Positions 26,052 to 37,163 are shown, numbered from the stretch's first letter. The stretch: 64,000 nucleotides of DNA from Paucibacter sp. B2R-40 (GCF_025717555.1 NZ_JAJIRP010000003.1:434001-498000); one strand, 5' to 3'. Numbers and translations are program-made. Notes: generated from the sequence alone by a model not told the origin.

Positions 26052-29000
26052 ATGTCGTTCATATCAACCCTGCCGCCCGAACAAATTGCCAAGCTGTCCA
26101 CCAAGGCGATAGCCGCATTGACCAGCAGCGATTGGCAGGACTTCAGCGCCAGCCAAATGGCCGCCTTGACGGCGATCCAAATCAGCGCCATCACGGCACG
26201 CGGCTGGATGAGCATTGCCGCCGAGCAATTTGTCTCAGTGAGCGTTGACGCGGTAGCGGGCCTCAATGCGCATTCGATGCCACTGGTGCCGATCAAGCTG
26301 CTTGGCGCCATGGAGCAGGATCAGATTGCCGCGCTGAGCGCGATCGGCCTGCGCGCCCTGACCAGTGCCCAAGCGCCTGCGCTCAGGCCCGACTGGCTGG
26401 AGGCCTTGGCCTCGCCGCAGGTTCAGGCCATCTCGAACGCAGCGCTTACGGCGCTGGACACCGGTCAGATTGCGGGTTTGCATGCGCAGACGGTGCAGAG
26501 TTTTTCAGAAAATCAAATCCGCGTCCTGAAAACCCAACAGATCGCCGCTTTCGAGGACGAGGGTCTGGGTGCGCTCGCTTCCAATCATATGCGCGCCTTG
26601 GTCAGCGCGCAGGTGCATGCCCTGAGCAGCTCCCAAATCAACGCGCTCAGCGCGGCTCAACTCGACGGTTTGACCAGCAACCAACTGGGTCTGCTGAGCA
26701 CGGTGCAGTTCAATGCCTTGAACGCGGACGACCTGCAAGGCCTTGAGACTTCGCAGCTGCGTGGCCTGGGCAGCCGGCATATAGCCCAACTCGATGCGAG
26801 CGAATTGGGCAGCCTGAGTGAGGCCCAGCTTGCCTCATTCAGCTCGGCTCAAGCAGCCGGCTTGAACAGCCTGGCTTTGAGCGGCTTGTCCAGCCTGCAA
26901 CTGCAAGCATTGTCGAGCTCGGCGCTGGCCGGCTTGAGCGGCACCGCTTTGCAAGCACTCAGTCCGGAACAGATTGCCGCGCTCGACCCGGCGCAGATCA
27001 AAGCCCTCAGCACCGCCGCTCTGCGCGGGCTGTCGGATCTTGCGCTGGCCGCCTTCAATACCGAACAAATGCCGGCCTTCAGCGCCAGCCAGCTGAATGC
27101 CTTCAGCACCCATCAATTGCAGCAATTGGGTGAGGATCAGATTGCGGCCTTGAGTACCGCTGCTTTGCGTGGCCTGGCCGGCACCAGCGTCGCCGCATTG
27201 ACCGAATCGCAGCTCGACGCTTTGCTGGTTGAGCAGGTGCGGGCCTTCAGCACACAGGCCGTGCGCGCGCTCCAAATTACCCAGCTGAACCAGCTCGACT
27301 CGGATCAGTTGGGTGCGCTCACCGGCCTTCAAATCAGCGCCTTGAGCAGCACGCAAGTGGCCGGCCTGGACGCGGGCATCGTGGGCAGCTTGTCCAGCGG
27401 CCAATTGATGTCGCTCAGCTCCAGCCAATTTGCGCGCCTGAGCAATGCTGCGATTGCCGACCTCACACCCGATCAAGTGGGCTTGCTGAGCAGCAAGCAG
27501 CTGATGGGCTTGAGCAGTACGCAGTTCGCGCTGATGAGCAGCAGTGATGTGGCAGCCTTGTCGCTGGGCAGCTTGCGCAGTCTGAGCAGCGGGCAGCTGG
27601 CCGGGATGAGCTCGGACGACTTTGAGGCCCTCAGCGCAAAGCAATTCCAGGCCATCAGCGCCAGTCAATTGAAGGGCTTGGGCGAGGGCTTGATCGACAA
27701 GCTGGGCATTGAGCAAATCGCCGCCATCAGCTCGGCGCAAATGGGTGGGTTCAGCGCCGCTCAGCTGCACCAGCTCAGCCTGGAACAAATCGCCGTACTC
27801 AGCACCCAAGCGATCAGCGGCCTGGGCAGTGCCGGGGCAAGTGCGCTGAGCTCCAGCCAAGTGGCCGCCTTGGACGCGGATCAGTTTCGCGCCCTTTCGG
27901 GCTCGGCCATCAACGCCTTGACCAGCGGCGTGATGGTCGGCTTGACGCCGGCCCAGTTGGCCGCCCTCTCCCCGACGCAAATCGGCTTGCTCGGCACGGC
28001 TCAGATCAGCGCCTTGGGGGCAGCTCAGATCGACGCACTCAGCGCGCCTCAAGTCGCGGCATTGACCTCGAATCAGTTCAGCCGACTTGGCGCCGAAGCC
28101 ATCGCGTCCCTCAACGCGGATCAACTCGCCGCCATCACGGCGCGCCAAATTGCCGGCGCCACGCCCACGCAGATCGGCCTGCTCAGCCCGGAGCAGTTCC
28201 GCTTCATCAGCCCGGCGGCCTTGGGCGCCTTGAACAACAGTCAAGTCGCCGCTTTGAGTGCGGCCGACATCGCGGCGCTGAGTGGGACGCAGTTCGCCGG
28301 TCTCGGCCCCGCCCAGTTGCGGGCCTTGCCCGATGCGGTCCTGGTGTCGTTGAGCATCGACCAATTGGGGGGCTTGAGCGCAACCCAAGCCGCCGGCCTG
28401 CAAGCTCATCAAATTCAAACCCTGCTGCCCGATCAACTGGCTGCCTTCAGCAGCGTGGCCTTGCGCGCGCTCGGCGCCGGTGCAGCGCAGGCTTTGAGCG
28501 CCGACCAACTCCGTGCGCTTGACCCGAATCAAATTGCATCGCTCTCCAAATTGGCCTTGACCAGCTTGGACGCGAGCCAGCTCCAGGTGCTCAACATCGA
28601 CCAATGGGCGGCGCTTGGGCCCGCCAACGTGGCGGCGCTGACGCTGACACAAATCGCTTCGCTGGGTGCTGCACAAGCCTCGATGCTGACGCCGGCCGAG
28701 CTGGCTGCGCTCAGCGCCAGCCAGTTCAATCGCCTCAGCGCTGCCGCCGTACCAGGCCTGAGCGTCGAGCAAATTGAAGCACTTGGCAGCCGCCAACTGC
28801 AGGCCATGAGCAGCACACAGCTGCAAGCGCTCTCACATCTGCAGGTCCAGGCCCTGAGTCCCTCGGCCATCGGCAGTCTGTCGCTGGATGCCGTCAAAGT
28901 ACTCAGCCTGGACGCCCTGACGCCGACCCAGTTGGCCGGCCTGCGGGCGGTGCAAATTCAGTCGCTCGGCGATGCGGCGATTGCCACTTTCGGCAATACC

Positions 29001-32000
29001 CAAGTTGCTGGATTGAGCGCCGTCCAGGTCTCCGGCCTGACCGCCCATCAAATAGACCTGCTCTCACCCGGCCAGATCGCGGCCATCAGCACCGACGCGA
29101 TTGGCGCGCTGTCGGCCAAAGCGGCGCAGGCCATGTCTGCCGCGCAAGTCGATAGCCTGAGCGCCGCGCAGATGCAAATGCTGGGCACCCAGGCGACCCA
29201 TGCGTGGTCAACCGCACAATGGGCAGGCATCAGCAGCGCCCAAGCGGCCGCACTGAATACGGCCACAGTTGCCATCCTCAGCACCGCTCAATTCAACAGT
29301 TTGGCAGCCGACGCGGTGCTGGCCTTGAGCTCGAGCCAAGTGCTCAGCCTGTCCACCGCCGCACTGCGCAGCCTCGGCAGCCAGCAACTGGGCAAACTCA
29401 GCGATGAGCAATGGGGTGAACTCAGTTCGCGCCAGCTGAACGCGCTGGCTACGGCACAGATCTCCCATCTCAGCGTCGCGCAAGCCAGCGCCCTGGATGC
29501 CGCGGCCCTGAGTGGCTTGAGTACCCAGCAATGGCGTGCCATGGGCACGCAGCAACTGCAGGGCTTTGAGACCGAGTCCGTGCGCGCACTCAGCGGCAGC
29601 TCATTGATCAGTTTGTCGCAGGCGCAGGTTCAAGCGCTGTCGACGCTGCAAATTCAAGCCCTGTCCAACGTGGCGCTGCGCCAACTCGACAGCACCCAGA
29701 TGCAGGAATTCAGCGGCACGCAGATTCAAGCTTTCAGCAGCGGACAAATCGGCGCGTTGGCGGCCAATGTCTGGCCCTCCATGAACGCCGCCCTGCCCTC
29801 GCTGAGCACGGCCCAAGTCGCCGGCCTGACGAACAACCAGATTCAAGCCTTCAGCAGCGCCAACATCCTGGCGCTGAACACCGCGCAGGTCGCGGCCTTG
29901 AGCGCGAGCACGATTGCGGCCTTGTCGACGTCGGCGATCAAACTGCTGAGCAACGCCCATATTGCCGCCTTGACGACCGAGCAAGCGCAAGCCCTCACCA
30001 GCAGCGAGCTGGGCGTGATGAACACGGCTCAGTTGGATGTTTTTTCAAGCCAGCAAGTCTATGCACTGCAGCCCTCGGCCATCGCCGCCTTGAGCAGCGC
30101 GCAATTGACCGCTTTGGTGATGAATGACCTGGCAGCCGTCAGCACGGCCACTTTCGCCAGCCTCAGCAGCATGGCCCTGGCCCAGATCACCGCTCAAGCC
30201 CGGCCCGAGATCAGCAATGCCCAACTGGCGGCGATGACCTCGACCCAGGCGCCCGGACTCAGCACCGTCCAGCTGAGCAGCCTGACGACCGGCCAAGTGG
30301 AAGCGCTGTCGGTGGCGGCCCTGAATGGCCTGGGCAGCGCACAGTTCGCGGCCTTCAGCAGCGCACAGCTGTTGGCGCTGAGCTCGGCTCAAATCGAAAC
30401 GCTCGACAAAAACGACTTGCCCTTCCTGGGTGCGGACACCATGCAGGGGCTCAAAGCCAATCAGATTCAAGCCCTGAGCGCGGCGCAAGTCGTGCTGCTG
30501 AGCAGCGCACAGCTGCAGGCCATCAATCCGGACAGTTTGCGCGCCTTGACCACGGCCGCACTGGATGCGATCAGCGCCGAGAATTTCGGCGCCTTGAGAC
30601 CGGCCCAAATTGCCGCCCTGGGCGAAGCGCAGATCGCTGTGCTTGACGCAGGGCAGCTGCATGCCATGTCGGCCTCGGCCTTGCAGGCCCTCAATGTGGG
30701 CCAACTCAATTTGCTGACGACGCAGCAATTGCAAGGCCTCAGCGGTAGTCAGATCAACGCTTTTGCGCCGCAGCAATTGGTGGCCTTGAGCACGGCCGCA
30801 ATTGGCTCCTTGAGCCTGGATCAATTGAAAGGGCTGAGCCCCACCCATATGGGCGAGTTGTCTGCGACACAGCTGGCTGCCATCGCACCGTTCAGACTCA
30901 GCGAGCTGCCCACCACCCATATAGCCGCGCTCAGCGCCAGCCAATTGGCCGGGCTGACGGTGCCGCAAGTCTTGACGCTCACCGACGCGCAGTTCGGCGC
31001 GCTCAGTGCAGCGCAAATACCCGGCATCAGCGTCGACGCATTGCGTGCGATGGCGCCGGCGCAATTTGGCGAGTTCCGTCCCGACCAGTTTGCGGCCTTG
31101 ACCTCGGCCCAAGTTGTCGCCTTGTCACCGGCCGATTTGTCTCATCTGAGCGCCTCGCACATCACGGCGATGGAGCCCTTGCAATGGAAGGCCTTGCTGC
31201 CCACCCAGGTGGCTGCACTGAGCGCATCACAGGTAGAGGCGATTGGCCCGAGCCACCTGGCCTTGTTCGCGCCGACACAAATTGCCGCACTCAACGTCAC
31301 CGCTGTCGCGGCGCTTTCGGGCGTTCAGCTCAATGGGCTGCCCGTTGCCGACCTTGCTGCTTTCACGCAAAGCCAGATCTCGGCGCTGAGCACCCAACAG
31401 CTGGCAACTTTGGACATGCCGCATGCGGCCGCGTTTACCGGCACACAGCGCGAAGCCATGACAGCGGCCCAACTGGGCGTGCTGGCGGCCGCCTCGCCTT
31501 TGATGCTGGATCTGAGCGGCATCGGTGTCGGCGAAGCTGCCGGTATTCATACCCTTGGCGTGGAAAACGGCGTCACCTTCGACATCAATGCCACCGGCCA
31601 CGCTTCGCAAATCGGTTGGGCCGGAGCCCACAACGGCATGCTGGCCTTGGACCGCAATGGCAATGGCCAGATTGACAACGGCAGCGAGCTGTTTGGCACC
31701 GCGACCAAGCTGAACAATGGTCATCTGGCCGACAACGGCTTTCAGGCGCTGGCTCAGCTGGACAGCAATCACGACGGCAAGATTTCGGCCGCCGACGCCG
31801 AGTTCAATCATCTGCAGGTCTGGGTTGGCGCCAGCAACACCAGCAAAGGCCAACTGCATAGCCTGGCCGAGTTGGGCATCGTCGAGTTGGACCTCAACGC
31901 CAATCACCAAGAAGTGATGCAAAACGGCAATCTTGTCGGCATGGCGTCCAGCTTCAAGTCTGCGGACGGCGCCAAGCATGAGTTGGTCGACGTCTGGTTT

Positions 32001-32216
32001 GCGCAGGCACCCACGTCCAGCAACACGGCAAACTCAGGTCCGACTCTGCATGACTTGCTGCAAGGCCCCTCGACCAATCTTTTGACCGACAAGGCGGCGC
32101 CGACCGAATCGCCTGCAGCCGAGCCGGCTCAACACGGCCTGGCTCATCATGCGATGTGGCGCAGCGAGCAACTGCAAGACGAGCTTGAGCGCAACCGGAG
32201 CCATTTGCTGATTTGA
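26052..32216 (+). CDS. Giant octapeptide-repeat protein with C-terminal calcium-loop domain
   Basis: The 2054-residue protein starts at an ATG with GGAG six bases upstream; a TTG at 26034 is less likely. Residues 8-1811 are a near-perfect array of eight-residue units, consensus [S/T/D/N/G]-x-x-Q-[I/L/V/F]-x-[A/G]-L. Residues 1812-2054 form a separate domain with [19 protein letters not shown] (Asp1867) and [16 protein letters not shown] (Asp1904), two EF-hand-like Ca loops common near the C-termini of large type I-secreted proteins and adhesins. There is no cysteine and no N-terminal signal peptide. Surface or secreted location is inference; no secretion genes are adjacent. Proline tolerated at unit position 2 (SPEQ, TPAQ, DPAQ) suggests each unit is a short helix with a Ser/Thr N-cap. 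Confidence 0.9.
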   Translation: MSFISTLPPEQIAKLSTKAIAALTSSDWQDFSASQMAALTAIQISAITARGWMSIAAEQFVSVSVDAVAGLNAHSMPLVPIKLLGAMEQDQIAALSAIGLRALTSAQAPALRPDWLEALASPQVQAISNAALTALDTGQIAGLHAQTVQSFSENQIRVLKTQQIAAFEDEGLGALASNHMRALVSAQVHALSSSQINALSAAQLDGLTSNQLGLLSTVQFNALNADDLQGLETSQLRGLGSRHIAQLDASELGSLSEAQLASFSSAQAAGLNSLALSGLSSLQLQALSSSALAGLSGTALQALSPEQIAALDPAQIKALSTAALRGLSDLALAAFNTEQMPAFSASQLNAFSTHQLQQLGEDQIAALSTAALRGLAGTSVAALTESQLDALLVEQVRAFSTQAVRALQITQLNQLDSDQLGALTGLQISALSSTQVAGLDAGIVGSLSSGQLMSLSSSQFARLSNAAIADLTPDQVGLLSSKQLMGLSSTQFALMSSSDVAALSLGSLRSLSSGQLAGMSSDDFEALSAKQFQAISASQLKGLGEGLIDKLGIEQIAAISSAQMGGFSAAQLHQLSLEQIAVLSTQAISGLGSAGASALSSSQVAALDADQFRALSGSAINALTSGVMVGLTPAQLAALSPTQIGLLGTAQISALGAAQIDALSAPQVAALTSNQFSRLGAEAIASLNADQLAAITARQIAGATPTQIGLLSPEQFRFISPAALGALNNSQVAALSAADIAALSGTQFAGLGPAQLRALPDAVLVSLSIDQLGGLSATQAAGLQAHQIQTLLPDQLAAFSSVALRALGAGAAQALSADQLRALDPNQIASLSKLALTSLDASQLQVLNIDQWAALGPANVAALTLTQIASLGAAQASMLTPAELAALSASQFNRLSAAAVPGLSVEQIEALGSRQLQAMSSTQLQALSHLQVQALSPSAIGSLSLDAVKVLSLDALTPTQLAGLRAVQIQSLGDAAIATFGNTQVAGLSAVQVSGLTAHQIDLLSPGQIAAISTDAIGALSAKAAQAMSAAQVDSLSAAQMQMLGTQATHAWSTAQWAGISSAQAAALNTATVAILSTAQFNSLAADAVLALSSSQVLSLSTAALRSLGSQQLGKLSDEQWGELSSRQLNALATAQISHLSVAQASALDAAALSGLSTQQWRAMGTQQLQGFETESVRALSGSSLISLSQAQVQALSTLQIQALSNVALRQLDSTQMQEFSGTQIQAFSSGQIGALAANVWPSMNAALPSLSTAQVAGLTNNQIQAFSSANILALNTAQVAALSASTIAALSTSAIKLLSNAHIAALTTEQAQALTSSELGVMNTAQLDVFSSQQVYALQPSAIAALSSAQLTALVMNDLAAVSTATFASLSSMALAQITAQARPEISNAQLAAMTSTQAPGLSTVQLSSLTTGQVEALSVAALNGLGSAQFAAFSSAQLLALSSAQIETLDKNDLPFLGADTMQGLKANQIQALSAAQVVLLSSAQLQAINPDSLRALTTAALDAISAENFGALRPAQIAALGEAQIAVLDAGQLHAMSASALQALNVGQLNLLTTQQLQGLSGSQINAFAPQQLVALSTAAIGSLSLDQLKGLSPTHMGELSATQLAAIAPFRLSELPTTHIAALSASQLAGLTVPQVLTLTDAQFGALSAAQIPGISVDALRAMAPAQFGEFRPDQFAALTSAQVVALSPADLSHLSASHITAMEPLQWKALLPTQVAALSASQVEAIGPSHLALFAPTQIAALNVTAVAALSGVQLNGLPVADLAAFTQSQISALSTQQLATLDMPHAAAFTGTQREAMTAAQLGVLAAASPLMLDLSGIGVGEAAGIHTLGVENGVTFDINATGHASQIGWAGAHNGMLALDRNGNGQIDNGSELFGTATKLNNGHLADNGFQALAQLDSNHDGKISAADAEFNHLQVWVGASNTSKGQLHSLAELGIVELDLNANHQEVMQNGNLVGMASSFKSADGAKHELVDVWFAQAPTSSNTANSGPTLHDLLQGPSTNLLTDKAAPTESPAAEPAQHGLAHHAMWRSEQLQDELERNRSHLLI
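26073..31484 (+). repeat. Tandem 24-nt coding repeat array (224 octads plus two short units)
   Basis: Hand parsing gives 224 consecutive eight-codon units that stay in phase over 5.4 kb. The exceptions are one five-codon unit (SLDAL, 28905-28919) and one seven-codon unit (NAALPSL, 29784-29804). Leu at position 8 and Gln at position 4 dominate; positions 2, 3 and 6 vary. At DNA level adjacent units differ in many synonymous and variable positions, so this is not a recent expansion of one 24-mer. Confidence 0.9.
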
Positions 32217-32231
32217 CCCGCTTGAAGCGGG
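32217..32231. repeat. Short palindrome between the giant gene and moaA
   Basis: CCCGCTTGAAGCGGG has 7-bp arms around one central base and starts right after the giant gene's stop. It has no T tract, so it is not a typical terminator; it could be a weak hairpin or protein site. Confidence 0.4.
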
Positions 32232-32245
32232 CACAATGCAGCGCT

Positions 32246-33361
32246 ATGTCAGACAAGGTGATTCCCCTCCTCGACCAGCGTCGCTTGCAGCCAAGGCCGG
32301 CCATCCCGGCGCAGTCTGTGCCTCCAAGCGGCTTGTTGGTCGACGCCCTGGGCCGGCCCTTGCGCGATCTGCGCATTTCGGTCACCGACCGCTGCAATTT
32401 CCGCTGCAGCTACTGCATGCCCAAGCAGGTGTTTGACAAGCACTACGAGTTCTTGCCGCACAGCGACCTGCTCAGCTTCGAAGAGATCAGCCGCTTGGCG
32501 CGCGTCTTTGTCGCCCACGGCGTGCAAAAACTGCGCCTGACCGGCGGCGAGCCGCTGCTGCGCCGACATATCGAGGCGCTGATCGAAATGCTCAGCGAGA
32601 TCCGCACGCCCGAGGGCAAGCCGCTGGACCTGACCCTGACCACCAATGGCTCGCTGCTGGCCCGCAAGGCCGCTTCTTTGAAGGCGGCCGGACTGCAGCG
32701 CGTGACGGTCAGCCTGGACGGGCTCGACGACGCGGTGTTCCAGCGTATGAACGATGTCGGCTTCCCCGTCGCCGACGTGCTGGCCGGCATAGACGCAGCC
32801 CAAGCGGCCGGCCTGGGCCCCATCAAGGTCAATATGGTGGTCAAGCGCGGCGTCAATGACCAAGAGATTTTGCCGATGGCGCGGCATTTTCGCGGCTGCG
32901 GCGTCAGCTTGCGCTTCATCGAATACATGGATGTCGGCGCCACCAACGGTTGGCGCATGGACGAGGTGCTGCCGTCCAGTGCGGTGCTGGCGCGGCTGCG
33001 CGAAGAATTTGAGCTGCAGCCGCTGTCGGCCAGCGTCGCGGGCGAAACGGCCGAACGCTGGGGCTACGCCGACGGCCAGGGCGAGATCGGGCTGATCTCC
33101 AGCGTCACGCAAGCCTTTTGCGGCGACTGCAACCGCGCACGCCTGTCCACCGAGGGCAAGCTCTACACCTGTCTATTCGCTCACAGCGGCCATGATTTGC
33201 GTGCGCTGCTGCGCAGCGAGGCCAGCGACGCCGAACTCAGTGGCGCGCTGGGCTTGCTCTGGGGCTCGCGAAGTGATCGCTATTCACAACTGCGCGCCAG
33301 TGGCGCTGCCGAGCTTGGCCCGGGCGAGCGACGGGTTGAAATGCACTACATCGGAGGCTGA
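32246..33361 (+). CDS. moaA: GTP 3',8-cyclase MoaA
   Basis: The 371-residue radical SAM enzyme starts molybdenum cofactor synthesis from GTP. The N-terminal cluster is in [12 protein letters not shown] (Cys50, Cys54, Cys57), and a second cluster uses CGDCNRARL plus the Cys of GKLYTCLF. It ends with the essential Gly-Gly (MHYIGG). [12 protein letters not shown] is also canonical. I chose the ATG at 32246 ([10 protein letters not shown]); the frame extends to 32213 inside the giant gene. First of a plus-strand run through the second moeA. Confidence 0.95.
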   Translation: MSDKVIPLLDQRRLQPRPAIPAQSVPPSGLLVDALGRPLRDLRISVTDRCNFRCSYCMPKQVFDKHYEFLPHSDLLSFEEISRLARVFVAHGVQKLRLTGGEPLLRRHIEALIEMLSEIRTPEGKPLDLTLTTNGSLLARKAASLKAAGLQRVTVSLDGLDDAVFQRMNDVGFPVADVLAGIDAAQAAGLGPIKVNMVVKRGVNDQEILPMARHFRGCGVSLRFIEYMDVGATNGWRMDEVLPSSAVLARLREEFELQPLSASVAGETAERWGYADGQGEIGLISSVTQAFCGDCNRARLSTEGKLYTCLFAHSGHDLRALLRSEASDAELSGALGLLWGSRSDRYSQLRASGAAELGPGERRVEMHYIGG

Positions 33362-33367
33362 GCGCAC

Positions 33368-33910
33368 ATGCCAAGCAAGGACTTCACCGCCGATCCACCC
33401 ATCAGGCTGATGCGCTTGGCCGATTTGGCGGCTTACAAAGAGCTGCGCGACGGCATGTTGGCCGACCATCCGCAAGCCTTTACCTCGGATGCGGCAACCG
33501 AGCTCTTGCGCGACGCCGACAGCTACCGGGGCCGGCTCAGCGCCGGCGGCGACGGCGCCAACCTCTTCACCCTGTGCGCCTGGGCCGGGCCGCGCATGAT
33601 TGGCGCCATCAGTTGCGAGCATGAGGCGCGCGTCAAGGTGCGCCACATCGCCCACATCGTCGGCATGATGGTCAGCAACGAGATGCATGGGCAAGGCGTG
33701 GGCCGTCGTTTGCTGGAGCGTGCCTTGACGCTGCTGCAAGGCGAGCCGGTGCTGGAGTTGGTCACGCTGACGGTGACCAGCAGCAACACCCGCGCCGTGC
33801 GCCTGTACGAGGGCTGTGGTTTCACCCGTTATGGCCGGCTGGAGGGCGCGATCAAGCTGCAGGACGGACAGGTGCTGGCCAAGGACTTGATGAGCCGCCG
33901 CCTGCGTTGA
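33368..33910 (+). CDS. GNAT-family N-acetyltransferase
   Basis: The 180-residue protein has the GNAT acetyl-CoA motif A, IVGMMVSNEMHGQGVGRRLLERAL (Q/R-x-x-G-x-G/A as HGQGVGRRL), and motif B, SSNTRAVRLYEGCGFTRYGR. The substrate is unknown. It starts 6 bp after moaA and is probably in the same transcript. Confidence 0.87.
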   Translation: MPSKDFTADPPIRLMRLADLAAYKELRDGMLADHPQAFTSDAATELLRDADSYRGRLSAGGDGANLFTLCAWAGPRMIGAISCEHEARVKVRHIAHIVGMMVSNEMHGQGVGRRLLERALTLLQGEPVLELVTLTVTSSNTRAVRLYEGCGFTRYGRLEGAIKLQDGQVLAKDLMSRRLR

Positions 33911-33934
33911 AACTGACCGAACTGAAACCCGGAT

Positions 33935-34552
33935 ATGACAAGAAAAATAGCCCCGAGCAAAGAGCAAACCACCTTGCTGCCGCCGTTTGAATGCTTGCGT
34001 CTGGACCAGATCCTGGTGCCGACCACCCGGCTCCAATTTGAGGCAGCGGCCGTGGACATCGCACAAGCCGGCGTGGTCGGCTTTGACACCGAGTCCAAAC
34101 CGACTTTTTTAAAAGACAGCGTCAGTGAAGGCCCGCACATCGTGCAATTTGCGACTCAGCAAAAGGCCTATATCTTTCAGCTGCACCAGGGCGACTGCCG
34201 GCAGTTTTTGGCCGACCTGCTGTGTTCCAGCGAGGTCCTGAAGGTCGGCTTCGGGCTGGAGTCCGATCATGAACAGATTCAGCACAAGCTGGGCTTTCGC
34301 TTGGCCAACGTGCTGGACTTGAACCAGGTTTTTCGCAAAGACGGCTACGCCAACTCGACCGGCGCGCGCGCCGCCGTGGCCATCATGTTTGAGCAGAAGT
34401 TTCACAAGTCGAAAAAAATCACCACCTCCAACTGGGCCGAGCGCCAGCTGACGGAGCGCCAGCTGCTTTACGCCGCCAACGATGCCTATGTGGCGCTGCG
34501 CGTGCATACAGCTCTGAATGCGCCGAAGTCGCTGCCGGAAGCTCAGCCATGA
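33935..34552 (+). CDS. RNase D-like 3'-5' exonuclease (DEDDy)
   Basis: The 205-residue protein is a bare DEDDy exonuclease domain. Exo I is GVVGFDTESKP (Asp51, Glu53), Exo II is LKVGFGLESDHEQI, and Exo III is LLYAANDAYVALR with the Tyr and Asp. It lacks the HRDC domains of full RNase D, so its substrate may be RNA or DNA. The stop overlaps the next moeA start as ATGA. Confidence 0.85.
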   Translation: MTRKIAPSKEQTTLLPPFECLRLDQILVPTTRLQFEAAAVDIAQAGVVGFDTESKPTFLKDSVSEGPHIVQFATQQKAYIFQLHQGDCRQFLADLLCSSEVLKVGFGLESDHEQIQHKLGFRLANVLDLNQVFRKDGYANSTGARAAVAIMFEQKFHKSKKITTSNWAERQLTERQLLYAANDAYVALRVHTALNAPKSLPEAQP

Positions 34553-35829
34553 ACCCAACTTTTGAAGCCATTGCCGCCCGGCTGGACGGTTATGACCCGC
34601 AAGCACTGCGGGTCGAGCTGGCGCAGCAGTTCATCAAAGCGCTCTTGCCCTTGCCGCAAGAGACGGAAAAACTGGGCCTGCGCGCCGCGTTGGGCCGGGT
34701 GCTGGCGGCCGACCTCATCTCGCCGCTGCAAGTGCCCGCTGCCGACAACTCGGCCATGGACGGCTATGCCTTGCGCGCCAGCGACCTCTTGCCTGGCGGC
34801 CAGACGCGGCTGCGGCTGGCCGGCACCAGCCTGGCCGGCGCTGTACCGAGCGCGGCCTTGGCGCCGGGCCATTGCCAACGCATCATGACCGGCGCTTTGA
34901 TGCCGCCGGGGCTGGACACCGTGGTGCCGCAGGAATTCACCCAAAGGGACGGCGAATTCGTCGTAATTCCCGCCGGTCTCCTGCGCGCCGGCGACAACCG
35001 CCGCTTGGCCGGTGAGGATTTGGCGCTGGGCAGCGTGGCGCTGGCGGCTGGGCGTGTCTTGAAGCCGGCCGACCTGGGGCTGCTGGCCTCCTTGGGGCTG
35101 GCCGAGGTGGTGGTTTGGCGGCGACTCAGGGTCGCCATCATGTCCACCGGCGACGAGTTAAGAGGCTTGGGCGAGCCACTACCCCCCGGCTGCGTCTACG
35201 ACAGCAACCGCTACACCATGTGGGCGATGCTGGAGCGACTCGGTGTCGAAATCATCGATCTGGGCATCGTGCGTGACCAACCCGAAGCGCTGCGCGAAGC
35301 CTTTGGCCGCGCGGCGCAGCAGGCCGATGCCATCATCAGCTCAGGCGGCGTCAGCGTCGGCGAAGCCGACCACACCAAGCGGGTGATGGCCGAACTCGGT
35401 GAAGTGCTGTTCTGGCGCATCGCCATGCGGCCGGGCCGGCCGATGGCGATTGGGCGCATTCGCAGTGGTGAAAAATCAGCACTGCTGTTCGGCCTGCCGG
35501 GCAACCCGGTCGCGGTGATGGTGACTTTTTATGCTTTTGTGCGCGATGCCTTGCTGCGCATGAGCGGCGCCAACTCCGAGCCCATGCCCATGCTGCGCGC
35601 GGCCAGCACCGGCGCGCTGCGCAAGAAAGCCGGCCGCACCGAGTATCAGCGCGGCGTCGTGACGCGCCGCCCGGACGGACAATGGCAGGTCGCCATCACC
35701 GGCAACCAAGGCTCGGGCATCTTGTCCAGCATGTGTCAGGCCAATGGCCTGGTGCTGCTGGGGCATGAACAAGGCGATGTGGCCACAGGCGACTTCGTTG
35801 ATGTGCTGCCGTTTGACGGCTTGATGTAA
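34549..35829 (+). CDS. moeA: Molybdopterin molybdenumtransferase MoeA (copy 2)
   Basis: The 426-residue paralogue has VPAADNSAMDGYALRASD, MTGALMPPGLDTVVPQE, AIISSGGVSVGEADHTKR and FGLPGNPVAVMVTF. It differs from copy 1 at several conserved positions: VAVM for VSSF after PGNP, and EADH for EEDH. The extra N-terminal stretch (about residues 1-30) is specific to this copy. It overlaps the exonuclease by 4 bp and shares a transcript with moaA. The two copies may divide insertion of different metals or redundantly supply the formate dehydrogenase. Confidence 0.93.
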   Translation: MNPTFEAIAARLDGYDPQALRVELAQQFIKALLPLPQETEKLGLRAALGRVLAADLISPLQVPAADNSAMDGYALRASDLLPGGQTRLRLAGTSLAGAVPSAALAPGHCQRIMTGALMPPGLDTVVPQEFTQRDGEFVVIPAGLLRAGDNRRLAGEDLALGSVALAAGRVLKPADLGLLASLGLAEVVVWRRLRVAIMSTGDELRGLGEPLPPGCVYDSNRYTMWAMLERLGVEIIDLGIVRDQPEALREAFGRAAQQADAIISSGGVSVGEADHTKRVMAELGEVLFWRIAMRPGRPMAIGRIRSGEKSALLFGLPGNPVAVMVTFYAFVRDALLRMSGANSEPMPMLRAASTGALRKKAGRTEYQRGVVTRRPDGQWQVAITGNQGSGILSSMCQANGLVLLGHEQGDVATGDFVDVLPFDGLM

Positions 35830-35861
35830 GAACTATTTCATATCGAGGCCCGGGGCTGCTG

Positions 35862-35867
35862 TATAAA
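35862..35867 (+). promoter_or_regulatory. Candidate -10 box for the YebC-type gene
   Basis: TATAAA stands 28 bp before the YebC-type ATG; an AAGGAG ribosome-binding site follows at 35882-35887. No clear -35 is visible, so initiation here is only suggested. Confidence 0.35.
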
Positions 35868-35895
35868 CCCGGCCTTCAACCAAGGAGACTCTCAG

Positions 35896-36594
35896 ATGGG
35901 TGCGCAATGGAAAGCCAAACACAAGGACCTGGCGGCGAATGCCCGCGGTCGCGCTTTCGGCAAGTTGTCAAAGGACTTGATGGTGGCAGCCCGCAATGGC
36001 GCCGACCCCGACATGAATGCGCGCCTGCGCCTGGTGGTCGAGCAGGCCAAAAAAGTCTCGATGCCGCGCGACACGATTGAGCGGGCGATCAAGAAAGGCG
36101 CCGGGCTGCTGGGCGAGCCGGTGCATTTCGAGCGCGTCACCTACGAGGGTTTTGCACCACACCGTGTGCCGGTGATCGTCGAATGTCTGACCGACAACAT
36201 CAACCGCACTGTTTCCGAGATCCGCGTCTGCTTCCGCAAGGGGCAGCTCGGTGCCGCCGGCTCGGTGGCCTGGGATTTTGATCACCTCGGCATGATCGAA
36301 GCCGCACCGAACCCAGGTGCAGACCCGGAACTGGCGGCGATCGAAGCCGGCGCGCAGGACTTCGAGCCCGGCGAGGACGGTGCCACGTTGTTCTTGACCG
36401 AGCCGGCCGACCTGGATCTGGTTTGCCGCGCCCTACCTAACTTCGGATTCACCGTGCTGTCGGCCAAGATTGGCTACAAGTCCAAGAGTCCGGTCACTTT
36501 GGGTGAGGCCGAAATGGCCGAGGTCGAGCATTTTCTGGATGCCATCGACGGCCAGGATGATGTGCAAAACGTCTACGTCGGCCTAGCCGGCTAA
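35896..36594 (+). CDS. YebC/PmpR-family (TACO1-like) regulator
   Basis: The 232-residue protein begins [35 protein letters not shown], a variant of the family start (usually AGHSKWANIKHRK), shown here only to its first motif [18 protein letters not shown]. It continues with [15 protein letters not shown] and [15 protein letters not shown]. The family binds DNA or assists translation at difficult codons. The variant N-terminus places it in the YeeN-like second branch. A strong ribosome-binding site precedes it, and its stop overlaps the convergent nitroreductase by 4 bp. Confidence 0.88.
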   Translation: MGAQWKAKHKDLAANARGRAFGKLSKDLMVAARNGADPDMNARLRLVVEQAKKVSMPRDTIERAIKKGAGLLGEPVHFERVTYEGFAPHRVPVIVECLTDNINRTVSEIRVCFRKGQLGAAGSVAWDFDHLGMIEAAPNPGADPELAAIEAGAQDFEPGEDGATLFLTEPADLDLVCRALPNFGFTVLSAKIGYKSKSPVTLGEAEMAEVEHFLDAIDGQDDVQNVYVGLAG

Positions 36595-37163
36595 GGCCAT
36601 TCAGAAAGGGCGAGCGCCACGCCGCCCTTTCTCGAGGGTCCGGTGGCGCGCCGCAGCGGCGTGCCCAGGGCGATCCAGCCTAGCAGCGTTTCGCCGGGGC
36701 CGCAAAACGCGGCCATGATGGCGGCATCGCGTACCTTGGCGCCGGACAGCATCTTGCCGCCATAACCCAATAAATGCGCGGCATTGAGAAAGTTGGTCAG
36801 CGCCCCGCCCACGCAAGCCCATTGCTCATGGGCCGGCACCAAGGGATGACTCAGATCGATGCGCGCCAACACCGCCACGGTGACCGGCGCACGCAAGGCC
36901 CGCTCGGCATCGATCGCGGCACCGGCCTCGTCCTTACCAGCCGCCCGGCCCGCCGCCACGAACAACTCGGCCATGCGCACACGCGCCTCGCCGCGCACGA
37001 TTTTGAAGCGAAAGGGCAGCAGCTCGGCATGGTCGGGCGCGCGCAGCGCCGCCTCCACCATCAGACTCAGCTCCGCCTGATTCGGCCCCGGCTCGGCGAG
37101 GTGCTTGGGTCCGACCGAATAGCGGCTCAGCAGCGCCTGCAAAGCCTTGTGTTCGTCATTCAT
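36591..37163 (-). CDS. Nitroreductase-family flavoprotein (YdjA-like)
   Basis: The 190-residue protein has the minimal nitroreductase fold: [34 protein letters not shown] (FMN-binding Arg/Ser region) and [21 protein letters not shown]. YdjA-type proteins are small FMN- and NAD(P)H-dependent reductases of uncertain substrate. It directly abuts fdhD and is the last gene of the formate dehydrogenase run, which may be only positional. Confidence 0.83.
   Translation of the reverse strand: MNDEHKALQALLSRYSVGPKHLAEPGPNQAELSLMVEAALRAPDHAELLPFRFKIVRGEARVRMAELFVAAGRAAGKDEAGAAIDAERALRAPVTVAVLARIDLSHPLVPAHEQWACVGGALTNFLNAAHLLGYGGKMLSGAKVRDAAIMAAFCGPGETLLGWIALGTPLRRATGPSRKGGVALALSEWP

Noticed and set aside
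26073-31484. CRISPR-like or recent microsatellite array
   Set aside because: The 24-nt units are contiguous, coding, diverged and without spacers.
26073-31484. Similarity of units such as LTPAQLAAL to TALE repeats or to RTX nonapeptides
   Set aside because: TALE repeats are about 34 residues with two helices, and RTX units are Gly/Asp-rich; only the short TPxQ helix cap is shared.
26835-31979. Long open frames on the minus strand opposite the giant gene (for example 26835-28826, 30045-31112, 31227-31979)
   Set aside because: They arise because the 24-nt period and biased codons of the array keep the antisense frame free of stops; their products are Gln/Arg/Gly-rich and look like no protein family.
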